35,003 nucleotides of DNA, from contig CAMCDA010000023.1 in assembly GCA_945873195.1 (NCBI GenBank), forward strand, positions 1 through 35,003, read 5' to 3'. Source of the DNA: Asaia bogorensis (GTDB taxonomy: Bacteria > Pseudomonadota > Alphaproteobacteria > Acetobacterales > Acetobacteraceae). Below the pieces are notes generated by a model. The model made no database searches and had not been told where the DNA came from. It worked only from the letters and a program-made list of their open reading frames with translations. A program made the position numbers and the translations under genes. Shown piece by piece: positions 7,006 through 13,859 of the stretch; the stretch's first letter is position 1; each line of letters opens with the position of its first letter.

Positions 7006-8487
7006 TCAGACGAGTGTTTCGACGGCCGTGGCGATCACGCGGTTCAGCGCGACCAGGTCCATCGGGTGGTCGGTTTCATTGGCAACGGCCACGGTCATCC
7101 GGTGCTTCCGCAGGATGAAGATGCGCTGGTCGGACGCGCCCGCGGCCCAGGCCGTGTCGGCGGGCAGATCGGGGAACAGCCCATCGGTATTGGTGCGGAA
7201 GCAGGCGGCATAGCTCGTGCCGGTATGGGTGGCGGACAGGGCGTAGTCGATCCAGCCCTCGGGCAGGATGCGATGCCCGTCCCACACGCCGTCCTGCAGA
7301 TACAGCACGCCCAGCTTGGCATAGTCCCGCAACGTCGCGAAGCCGGCGCCCGAGGCGATGAAGTTCCCGGTCATGTCCGCCGTGTGCTGATAGCTGGCCA
7401 TGCCCAGCCGATCGGCGAGCAGCCCGTAGACCGTCTCGTGATAGGGCAAGGCCCGCTTGGCGATCTGGTCGCGGATGATCGAGCCGATGACGTTGACCCC
7501 GCTGTTCACGTAGCGGAACACAGAGCCCGGCAGCACCGCCACGACCGACCGTTGGGCGGCGTCGAAGGCGTCGCCGGCCTCCTGGTAGACCGCGCTGTTC
7601 TCAAAGCCGACGGTGACGCGCCCGTCCTCGTGCCGGACGGGCATGCCCAGGCCGGAGCGCATCCGCAGCAGATGGTCCAGCGTGATCAGCCGATGGATCG
7701 ACCGCGGGTCGCGCCACAGAGGCGCGGGCGCCGGGTCATGCACCGACTCCAGCCAGCCATCATGGATCAACCGCCCCACCAGCGTACAACTGATCGCCTT
7801 GGTCATCGACCAACTCGGTGTTGCCCGGTCGGGGCGGCCGAACCCGCTGTAACGCTCATACAGGACGCGGTCAGGGGTGGCGAACAGGACGCCATAGGCG
7901 CCGGCGGAGTTGGCGAAGAAGGCGTCCAGCGCGTTGGTCAGGGCGGGGGGCGCGGCGGCCTGGGGCGCCACGTCGTCGCCGACCGGCCAGGCATGGCCGA
8001 TGCCATGAGGGTGGCGGTGGATGGGCTTGGGATCGAACTGGGCGATCGCGTGCTCCCCCAGCAGGATGCCGCCATAGCCGGGACGGCCGATCGCGGCGCC
8101 GAAGACCGGCGCCTGGTCGGGCTCGTTCCAGAAGGCGGTGACGCGGCGGTCATCCTCGTCGACCTGGATCGACAGATGGCCGGCGCGGACGGCGGCGGTC
8201 AGGCGCGCCGGGGCATTGTTGGGCGGGTCGCGGTGATCCAGGCCCGCCGGCGGCAAGGCGGCCCGCCAGCGATGGTGCCGGTCGGCGGTCGCGCGATCCA
8301 GGCCGCTGACGAACAGCATGTCGGCATAGCGCTTGGCGGCGAAGTTCACTGTCCGCTGCCGCAGCGCGTGGTCCGAGGCGTCACAGATCAGCGGATTGAC
8401 CGGCCCTTCGCCAAACGGATGCGGGGTGCGGTCGAAGATCGGCTCGACTGGGACGGCCGGGCGGGCGGCGCGGGGTGCGTCGTTCAC
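7006..8487 (-). CDS. Serine hydrolase, beta-lactamase/esterase (class C) fold
   Basis: Residues about 180-490 form a serine beta-lactamase-like domain with the catalytic S-x-x-K motif at Ser227-Lys230 (SWSMTKAISC) and the second motif Y-x-N at Tyr326-Asn328 (FRYVNSG). A late HTG (ATHTGTSYAA) may replace KTG. Members are esterases, amidases or D-aminopeptidases more often than true beta-lactamases. About 170 N-terminal residues precede the domain and I recognise no fold in them. No signal peptide is seen, so it is probably cytoplasmic. The start is GTG at 8487, overlapping the dioxygenase stop (GTGA), which means translational coupling. Its neighbours suggest it cleaves an ester or amide in a catabolic pathway rather than an antibiotic. 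Confidence 0.87.
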   Translation of the reverse strand: MNDAPRAARPAVPVEPIFDRTPHPFGEGPVNPLICDASDHALRQRTVNFAAKRYADMLFVSGLDRATADRHHRWRAALPPAGLDHRDPPNNAPARLTAAVRAGHLSIQVDEDDRRVTAFWNEPDQAPVFGAAIGRPGYGGILLGEHAIAQFDPKPIHRHPHGIGHAWPVGDDVAPQAAAPPALTNALDAFFANSAGAYGVLFATPDRVLYERYSGFGRPDRATPSWSMTKAISCTLVGRLIHDGWLESVHDPAPAPLWRDPRSIHRLITLDHLLRMRSGLGMPVRHEDGRVTVGFENSAVYQEAGDAFDAAQRSVVAVLPGSVFRYVNSGVNVIGSIIRDQIAKRALPYHETVYGLLADRLGMASYQHTADMTGNFIASGAGFATLRDYAKLGVLYLQDGVWDGHRILPEGWIDYALSATHTGTSYAACFRTNTDGLFPDLPADTAWAAGASDQRIFILRKHRMTVAVANETDHPMDLVALNRVIATAVETLV

Positions 8488-9377
8488 TTCGCCATCTCCG
8501 GTGTCCGCGCCGCGACCGGGGAGTCGAAGAAGCGGTTCACCATGCCCTTTTGGTTTTCGTACAGCGACCCCTGCTTGGCAGCCGGGGGCAGCGGCAGGCG
8601 GACGGGGGCGGGCGCCATCCGAGGCTCCCGCGTCTGGCCGGCCACCATCAACTCATCGAACTTGCCGATGCCGCCGGCAAAGCCCAGCAGCGGCCAAGCA
8701 TCGGCGGCGCGGAACTGGAGCAGCAGCAGCCGGCGGTCGTGGTCGGAGACATTGGGCGCCGATCCGTGGACGGCGCGGACATGATGTACGGTAATCGACC
8801 CCGCCTTGCCCGTCAGCGGGATGGCCGAGGCGTAGTCGCAGTCCCGGTTGGCCGGGTCCATGGCGCCGCAGAAGGCGCCGTTGGCATGATGGTCGTGGGT
8901 CGGGCCCTTGTGGCTGCCCGGGATGATCATGAGCGGGCCATTCTCCATCGCCATGTCGTCGATCATGATCCCGACGGCGGCCAGGTTGTCATTCGTATGG
9001 GGGTAGAAGGCCCAGTCCTGGTGCCACTCGACTGGCGCGCCGAAGCCCGCGCATTTCAGATTCAGCTTGGCCGTGTCGAAGCGGATGTCCGGTCCCCACA
9101 GGCTTTGCAGCACGGCGACGATCCCGGGATGGCGGACCAGGGCGGCATAGGCCGCGTGGTGCAGGTGCGCGGCCTTGATGCGGCGCACGCGGGGGGTTTC
9201 CGGGGTGTGGGAGTCTTCCAGGTCATAGACATCGGTATGACCGGTGACGCCGCGCGCGGCCTGGACGAAATGGTCGGTCGCGTCGCGCAGGGACTGGACC
9301 TCGGCGGGCGACAGCACGTTCGGCACGACGATCGCGCCGATCTCGTTGTATTCGTCGATCTGGGCCTGGGTCAGCAT
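8484..9377 (-). CDS. Phytanoyl-CoA dioxygenase (PhyH) family protein
   Basis: This 297-residue protein fits the PhyH family of Fe(II)/2-oxoglutarate oxygenases. The iron triad is visible: His119-x-Asp121 (VEWHQDWAFYPH) and distal His204 (VHGSAPN), followed by Arg for 2-oxoglutarate (RRLLLLQFR). GSHKGPTHDHH is also family-typical. The reaction would be hydroxylation of an unactivated carbon with succinate and CO2 released; bacterial members act on many substrates besides acyl-CoA. The ATG at 9377 follows GGAGGG at good spacing, making it the first gene of the three-gene operon with the serine hydrolase and aldolase. The substrate is not predictable from sequence alone. Confidence 0.92.
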   Translation of the reverse strand: MLTQAQIDEYNEIGAIVVPNVLSPAEVQSLRDATDHFVQAARGVTGHTDVYDLEDSHTPETPRVRRIKAAHLHHAAYAALVRHPGIVAVLQSLWGPDIRFDTAKLNLKCAGFGAPVEWHQDWAFYPHTNDNLAAVGIMIDDMAMENGPLMIIPGSHKGPTHDHHANGAFCGAMDPANRDCDYASAIPLTGKAGSITVHHVRAVHGSAPNVSDHDRRLLLLQFRAADAWPLLGFAGGIGKFDELMVAGQTREPRMAPAPVRLPLPPAAKQGSLYENQKGMVNRFFDSPVAARTPEMAK

Positions 9378-9450
9378 GGCTCGGTCCCTCCGCTTGATTG
9401 GCGGCAGGGTAGCACCGGCGGGCAGGACGGTCGAGGCTGGAGGCCTTGCG

Positions 9451-9512
9451 CCCGAGTGGGCCCCGAGTGGGCAGTCTGTCCCCGGCGCAAGACCGGGGAC
9501 GACGCGTGGGGG
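9451..9512. repeat. Direct repeat and dispersed palindrome behind rpsD
   Basis: CCCGAGTGGG occurs twice (9451-9460, 9462-9471). Next, GTCCCCGG (9478-9485) and CCGGGGAC (9493-9500) form a perfect 8-bp stem with loop CGCAAGA. The hairpin lies about 34 bp beyond the rpsD stop and could end its transcript, although no U run follows. The unit CCCCGGCGCAAG...GACGCG recurs at 25146-25173, so it belongs to a dispersed family. Confidence 0.6.
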
Positions 9513-9533
9513 CGGACCCCCGGCAGTCTGGTA

Positions 9534-10148
9534 TCAGCGCGAGTAGAACTCGACCACCAGGTTCGGTTCCATCTGCACCGGGTAGGGCACATCGGACAGC
9601 TTCGGGGCCCGCATGAACTGGCCCTTCATCGCGCGGTGGTCGACCTGCACATATTCCGGCACATCGCGCTCGGAGGTCTGGCTGGCGTCGAGCACCATGG
9701 CGAGCTGCTTCGACTTCTCCTTCACCTCGATGACGTCGTTGTCCTTCACCTGGTACGACGGGATGTTCACCCGCTTGCCGTTGACCATGATGTGACCGTG
9801 CGACACGAACTGACGGCAGGCGAAGGGGGTGATCGCGAACTTCATGCGGTAGCACACCGCATCCAGGCGCCGCTCGAGGATCTCGATCAGGTTCTCCGAG
9901 GTGTCGCCCTTCCGGCGGACCGCTTCCTCGTAGTACTTGCGGAACTGCTTCTCGCTGATGTTGCCGTAGTAGCCCTTCAGCTTCTGCTTCGCCATCAACT
10001 GGGTGCCGAAGTCGGTCGGCTTCTTGCGGCGCTGGCCGTGCTGACCGGGACCGTAATCGCGCTTGTTGACGGGCGACTTCGGCCGGCCCCACAGGTTCGC
10101 ACCCAGGCGGCGGTTAATTTTGTACTTACTTTCGGCGCGCTTGGTCAT
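9534..10148 (-). CDS. rpsD: 30S ribosomal protein S4
   Basis: S4 is a primary 16S rRNA-binding protein that nucleates assembly of the small subunit. The 204-residue protein starts [20 protein letters not shown] and ends VVEFYSR, with the S4 RNA-binding domain at about residues 90-155 ([34 protein letters not shown]). It lacks the N-terminal zinc-binding cysteines seen in some bacteria. The ATG at 10148 matches the family start; AAAGGG lies 11 nt upstream. The gene is alone here rather than in the alpha ribosomal operon, which is usual in alphaproteobacteria. A strong promoter and a leader hairpin are visible upstream. Confidence 0.98.
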   Translation of the reverse strand: MTKRAESKYKINRRLGANLWGRPKSPVNKRDYGPGQHGQRRKKPTDFGTQLMAKQKLKGYYGNISEKQFRKYYEEAVRRKGDTSENLIEILERRLDAVCYRMKFAITPFACRQFVSHGHIMVNGKRVNIPSYQVKDNDVIEVKEKSKQLAMVLDASQTSERDVPEYVQVDHRAMKGQFMRAPKLSDVPYPVQMEPNLVVEFYSR

Positions 10149-10191
10149 GTTGCGCGTTGCCCTTTCGATGGCTCTTGTTGCACCGGTAGGC

Positions 10192-10209
10192 CTTTTCCAA
10201 CAGGAAAAG
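10192..10209 (-). promoter_or_regulatory. Hairpin in the rpsD leader
   Basis: CTTTTCC (10192-10198) pairs with GGAAAAG (10203-10209) across a 4-nt loop, giving a 7-bp stem about 45 nt before the rpsD start. It would lie inside the leader RNA made from the promoter at 10262-10291. S4 represses translation through leader RNA in some bacteria, so a control role is possible, but this is inference. Confidence 0.35.
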
Positions 10210-10261
10210 ACGGGCGCGGCCCCCGAAGGACCGTCCACGTTCCCGGCAATGAAGAGCGGCG

Positions 10262-10291
10262 CCTATACGGGGCCGAGCAGGGGGTTGTCAA
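10262..10291 (-). promoter_or_regulatory. Promoter for rpsD
   Basis: On the minus strand a perfect -35 TTGACA (complement of 10286-10291) is followed after 18 bp by TATAGG (complement of 10262-10267), four of six bases matching the -10 consensus. Transcription would start near 10255, giving a leader of about 105 nt before the rpsD ATG. A strong housekeeping promoter fits a ribosomal protein gene. Confidence 0.6.
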
Positions 10292-10350
10292 ACATCGCGT
10301 GCCACGGGAGACACTGGGTGGTCACGCAAAACCCAAGCCGGAGGAAACAG

Positions 10351-10950
10351 ATGGACGCCACGCTGACAATCTATGGCATCCCGCAGTCCCGCGCCCTGCG
10401 CTGCCTTTGGGCCGCCCGCGAGTTCGGCGTTCCCTACAACAATGAGCCCGTGCATTTCACCAAGGCCCGGGAGTCCGCCGATCTCGTCAAGGCTAATCCC
10501 AACGCCCGCATCCCGGCGATCGACGACAACGGCTTCACGCTGTACGAGTCGATGGCCATCAACCTGTACCTCGCGAAGAAGCACGGCGCCGGCCACGCGA
10601 TCGGCCTGCGGTCGCTGGAGGAAGAAGCCCTCGCGATGCAATGGAGCTTCTGGGTCATGACCGAGATCGAGAAGCCTTTGCTGACGATCATGCTGAACGC
10701 CCTGGGCATGGCACCGGCCGATGACGCCACGCTTGCGCAATGCCGCTCCGCCCTCGATCGTCCGCTGGGCGTGCTGGAGGCGCATCTGGCCGATCGGGCC
10801 TGGCTGCTGGGCGACCGCTTCACCATCGCCGACCTGAACGTGGCCTCCGTGCTGGTCTGGGCGCGGGGCGCCAAGCTGGACATGACGGCCTTTCCGAAGG
10901 TGACCGCCTGGCTCAAGGGCTGCATGAGCCGCCCCGCCTTCAAGGGTTGA
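10351..10950 (+). CDS. Glutathione S-transferase family protein
   Basis: This 199-residue protein has the two GST domains: a thioredoxin-like N-terminal part with the likely catalytic Ser13 (YGIPQSRALR), the cis-proline loop NPNARIPAID (Pro54) and the glutathione-binding Glu65-Ser66 (LYESMAIN), then an all-helical C-terminal part from about residue 85 (FTIADLNVASVLVWAR). It would conjugate or exchange glutathione on electrophiles in the cytoplasm. GAGGAAACAG sits directly before the ATG at 10351. The next SDR begins 51 bp later on the same strand and may be co-transcribed, although a 7-bp hairpin (10959-10977) lies between. The class within the GST family cannot be set with confidence. Confidence 0.92.
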   Translation: MDATLTIYGIPQSRALRCLWAAREFGVPYNNEPVHFTKARESADLVKANPNARIPAIDDNGFTLYESMAINLYLAKKHGAGHAIGLRSLEEEALAMQWSFWVMTEIEKPLLTIMLNALGMAPADDATLAQCRSALDRPLGVLEAHLADRAWLLGDRFTIADLNVASVLVWARGAKLDMTAFPKVTAWLKGCMSRPAFKG

Positions 10951-10958
10951 ACCACAAA

Positions 10959-10977
10959 GGCGGGGCGACGCTCCGCC
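10959..10977 (+). other. Small hairpin between GST and SDR genes
   Basis: GGCGGGG (10959-10965) pairs with CTCCGCC (10971-10977), including one G-T pair, over a 5-nt loop. There is no U run, so it is a weak terminator or RNA-stability element at most. Confidence 0.3.
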
Positions 10978-11001
10978 GAGACATAAAGGGGAGAATGAGG
11001 A

Positions 11002-11811
11002 ATGGGTAAACTTGACGGCAAGGTGGCGATCGTCACCGGCGCCGGGCGTGGCCTGGGGCGTGCCTATGCGCGCCGGCTCGCCGGGCTGGGGGCGAAGATC
11101 GCGGTCACCGACCTCAATCTGAAATCCTATGTGGAGTTCGAGGCCGAGGCGAAGGACATGACCGCGGAGTCCACGGTCGATGAGATCATCGCGGGCGGCG
11201 GGGAAGCGATCGGCATCGAGATGGATGTCTGCGACCGCGACGCCGTGGACGCGATGGTCAAGAAGGTGATGGACACCTGGGGCCGGGTCGACATCCTGGT
11301 CTGCAACGCCGGTGGCGGGCGCGGACGGCCGGTCGATACCCGGGCCAGCACGCTGGAAACCGACCTGCTGAAGCTCGTGACCGAGATGAACTACTACGGC
11401 ACGGTCTATTGCGTGAACGCCGTGGCGCCGATCATGAAGGCCCAGCACGGCGGCAAGATCGTCACCGTCAGCTCGGTCGCCGGCCTGACGCCGTCGCTGG
11501 ATGGCGGCTACGCCCATTATGGCGCGGCGAAGGCGGCGATCCTGCACTACACGAAGTACCTTGCGCAGGACCTCGGCCCCTTCGGCATCACGGCCAACTG
11601 CATCGCCCCGGGCACGATCACCACGGGCCGCATCGTGGCCAGCGTCATGCCGAACCGGGCTGGCGCCAACCGCGACCCGACCGAGCGCGTGGCGCTGCGC
11701 CGCCTCGGCGGTGTCGAGGACTGCGCCAAGGTCGTCGAGTTCTTCTGCACCGACCTGTCCGACTATGTGACCGGCCAGTGCATCGCGATCGATGGCGGGT
11801 TGATGCGCTGA
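11002..11811 (+). CDS. SDR family NAD(P)-dependent oxidoreductase
   Basis: The 269-residue protein is a classical SDR: cofactor loop TGAGRGLG (12-19), Asp37 after the second strand (VTDLN), which favours NAD(H), CNAGGG (101-106), catalytic Ser158 (VTVSSVAG), Tyr173 and Lys177 (YGAAK), and the C-terminal GQCIAIDGGLMR common in 3-oxoacyl-ACP reductase-like members. An insertion of about two residues lies between Ser and Tyr. GGGGAG is well placed before the ATG at 11002. It would oxidise or reduce an alcohol/ketone pair; the substrate is unknown. It follows the GST gene and is closed by a strong inverted repeat. Confidence 0.93.
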   Translation: MGKLDGKVAIVTGAGRGLGRAYARRLAGLGAKIAVTDLNLKSYVEFEAEAKDMTAESTVDEIIAGGGEAIGIEMDVCDRDAVDAMVKKVMDTWGRVDILVCNAGGGRGRPVDTRASTLETDLLKLVTEMNYYGTVYCVNAVAPIMKAQHGGKIVTVSSVAGLTPSLDGGYAHYGAAKAAILHYTKYLAQDLGPFGITANCIAPGTITTGRIVASVMPNRAGANRDPTERVALRRLGGVEDCAKVVEFFCTDLSDYVTGQCIAIDGGLMR

Positions 11812-11823
11812 AGCCGGCCAAAC

Positions 11824-11865
11824 GGTCTGGCGGATCATGACAATCCAGGCGTGATCCGCCAGACC
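11824..11865. terminator. 14-bp perfect inverted repeat after the SDR gene
   Basis: GGTCTGGCGGATCA (11824-11837) is perfectly complementary to TGATCCGCCAGACC (11852-11865), with a 14-nt loop. It sits 12 bp past the SDR stop and about 70 bp before the acetyltransferase gene. The stem is strong enough to stop transcription, but no U run follows, so it could instead be a protein-binding site. Confidence 0.55.
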
Positions 11866-11933
11866 AATCGCCTCCATGCCTTGCCCGCGGCGCCGGCCCC
11901 CGCCACGCTGCGGGTCAGATGCAGGAGACCGCC

Positions 11934-12635
11934 ATGCCCCCGCCCGTTGGCCCCGAAGTCGACACCACCCCCCGGCCGCTGCCCGCGCGGGTGACCATCC
12001 GCGGTCAGCACGTCGTGCTGGAACCGCTCCATATCCGGCACGCGCCGGAACTCTGGCACGCGGCCCAGGGCGCGGATGAAAGCTGGACCTATCTCGGGAT
12101 GGGGCCCTTTGCCTCGGCCGAGGCGATGCGGCGGCAGGTCGCCGACATGGCCAGCATGCAGGACTATCTGTACTGGGCCGTGCGGCCGGTCGCGACCGGA
12201 GTCGTCTCCGGCTGGCTCGCGCTGCTGGACATCCAGCCCAAGCACGCCGCCATCGAGCTCGGCGGCATCTGGTTCAGCCCCCGCATGCAGCGCACCAAGG
12301 CCTCGACCGAGACGATCTACCTGCTGCTCAAGCTCGCCGCGGACGACCTGGGCTACCGGCGCCTGGTGTGGAAGTGCAACGCGCTCAACGCCCCGTCCAA
12401 GCGCGCCGCCGAACGGCTGGGTTTCACCTATGAGGGCCATCTGCGGAAGCACTGGGTCATCAAGGGCCGCCAGCGCGACACGGACTACTACAGCATCACC
12501 GACGACGAATGGCCCCGCTGCCGAGATGCGCTGCTCGCCTGGCTCGATGCCTCCAACTTTGCCCCGGACGGCACCGCCCGCCGCGGCCTCGCGGAATTGC
12601 GTCTCGCGTTGCCTGCCCCGGCCGCAATCGCCTAG
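11934..12635 (+). CDS. GNAT family N-acetyltransferase (RimJ/RimL-like)
   Basis: This 233-residue protein matches the longer RimJ/RimL-like acetyltransferases: an N-terminal RGQHVVLEPLHIRHAPELWH, the central GWLALLDIQPKHAAIELGGI, the region WFSPRMQRTKASTETIYLL where the acetyl-CoA loop lies (QRTKAS instead of the usual QGRG), and a conserved end (KCNALNAPSKRAAERLGF). The start at 11934 is chosen because AGGAG lies 7 nt upstream; an ATG at 11919 would put that site inside the gene. Family members acetylate protein N-termini or small molecules. It stands between the inverted repeat and the efflux genes, with no visible link to either. Confidence 0.88.
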   Translation: MPPPVGPEVDTTPRPLPARVTIRGQHVVLEPLHIRHAPELWHAAQGADESWTYLGMGPFASAEAMRRQVADMASMQDYLYWAVRPVATGVVSGWLALLDIQPKHAAIELGGIWFSPRMQRTKASTETIYLLLKLAADDLGYRRLVWKCNALNAPSKRAAERLGFTYEGHLRKHWVIKGRQRDTDYYSITDDEWPRCRDALLAWLDASNFAPDGTARRGLAELRLALPAPAAIA

Positions 12636-12689
12636 AACGGGGGTGGCCGCGTCTCATGCGGCTGCCGGAGACGGCCCAGCCAGTGGGGG

Positions 12690-13853
12690 ATGAATATGCC
12701 GATCCTTTGGGCCGCACGTGGTCAACCCGCCACCGCGGCGGTCGCCCTTGGCGTCGTGCTCCTTCTTGTCGGTTGCAAGCCGGAGAACAAATTCGCCCCC
12801 CCGCCGCCGCCACGGGTCCAGGTAGCCCCGCCGCTTGAGCAGAAAATCACCCGCTATGTCGAGGCGACCGGCAACCTGTCTCCCGTCAACCAGGTTGACC
12901 TCGTCGCCCGCGTCTCCGGCTTCCTGCAGGAAATCGGCTATCGCGACGGCGAGATGGTGAAGCAGGGCAACAAGCTCTTTGTCGTGGAGCCACGCCCCTA
13001 CCTGAACCAGTTGCAGGAAGCCCAGGCGACTCAGGCCGCCGCCGCCGCGCAGTTGAAGCAGGCCGAGGCCGAGTACGTCCGCCAGTCTCAATTGGGTAAG
13101 CAGGACTTCGCCTCCCAATCCGTCGTTGATCAGGCCCTGGCAAAGCGCGACGCAGCCCGGGCATCCTTGCAGCAGGCCACGGCCAGCACGGAAAACGCGG
13201 CGATCCAGTACACCTATACCCAGGTCAATGCGCCCTTCGACGGCGCCGTCTCCGCTCATCTGGTCTCGGTCGGTGAATATGTCGGCGGGACCACCCCCAC
13301 CAAGCTCGCGACCATCGTTCAGCGCGACCCGATCTGGGTCCAGTTCTCGCTGAGTGAGCAGGACGTGCAGCGCATCCGGGAGGGGATGGCGAAGCGCGGC
13401 GTCAAGATTGATCCGGTCGGCACCGTGCCGGTGGAGGTCGGGCTGCAAACCGATACCGGCTATCCGTATCAGGGGCTGATCGACTACGTCGCCCCGGCGA
13501 TCGACGCCTCCACCGGAACCCTGGCCCTGCGCGGCCAGTTGAAGAACCCCGAGAACCGGTTGCTGCCGGGATACTTCACGCGGGTGCGTGTTCCCCTGGG
13601 CCGTGACATCGACGCCATGCTCGTCCCCGACGTCGCCATCGGCACCGATCAGCTGGGCCGCTACGTTCTGGTGGTGAACGATCAGAACGTGGTCGAGCAG
13701 CGACGGATCACGGTCAGCGATGTGGTCGGAGAAAACCGGGTCGTCGAGTCCGGCCTGAAATCCGGGGAGAAAGTGGTCGTCAACGGTATCCAGCGCGCGG
13801 TGCCCGGGCAGAAGGTCACGCCCGAGGCCGCTCCGCCGGCCAAGGGCGGCTGA
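12690..13853 (+). CDS. RND efflux membrane fusion lipoprotein (AcrA/MexA-like)
   Basis: This 387-residue periplasmic adaptor joins an RND pump to an outer-membrane channel. It has an N-terminal hydrophobic segment ending in the lipobox LLVGC (Cys29 from the first ATG), then a Pro-rich linker (PPPPP), a barrel-sandwich half (VDLVARVSGFLQEIGYRDG), an Ala/Gln/Glu-rich alpha-helical hairpin (about residues 108-165), the second lipoyl half (VNAPFDGAVSAHLVSVGEYV), a beta-barrel and a C-terminal membrane-proximal domain. A second ATG at 12696 has better spacing from GTGGGGGA and is the likelier start. The pump gene begins 6 bp after the stop, so they form one operon. No TetR or two-component regulator adjoins. 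Confidence 0.94.
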   Translation: MNMPILWAARGQPATAAVALGVVLLLVGCKPENKFAPPPPPRVQVAPPLEQKITRYVEATGNLSPVNQVDLVARVSGFLQEIGYRDGEMVKQGNKLFVVEPRPYLNQLQEAQATQAAAAAQLKQAEAEYVRQSQLGKQDFASQSVVDQALAKRDAARASLQQATASTENAAIQYTYTQVNAPFDGAVSAHLVSVGEYVGGTTPTKLATIVQRDPIWVQFSLSEQDVQRIREGMAKRGVKIDPVGTVPVEVGLQTDTGYPYQGLIDYVAPAIDASTGTLALRGQLKNPENRLLPGYFTRVRVPLGRDIDAMLVPDVAIGTDQLGRYVLVVNDQNVVEQRRITVSDVVGENRVVESGLKSGEKVVVNGIQRAVPGQKVTPEAAPPAKGG

Positions 13854-13859
13854 TCCGCC

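Noticed and set aside
7006-8487. True beta-lactamase resistance gene
   Set aside because: No signal peptide, a long N-terminal extension and a catabolic operon argue for an esterase or amidase.
5884-8784. A 966-codon plus-strand open frame
   Set aside because: It is antisense to the acetyltransferase, aldolase and hydrolase genes, which have intact family motifs; its own translation has none.
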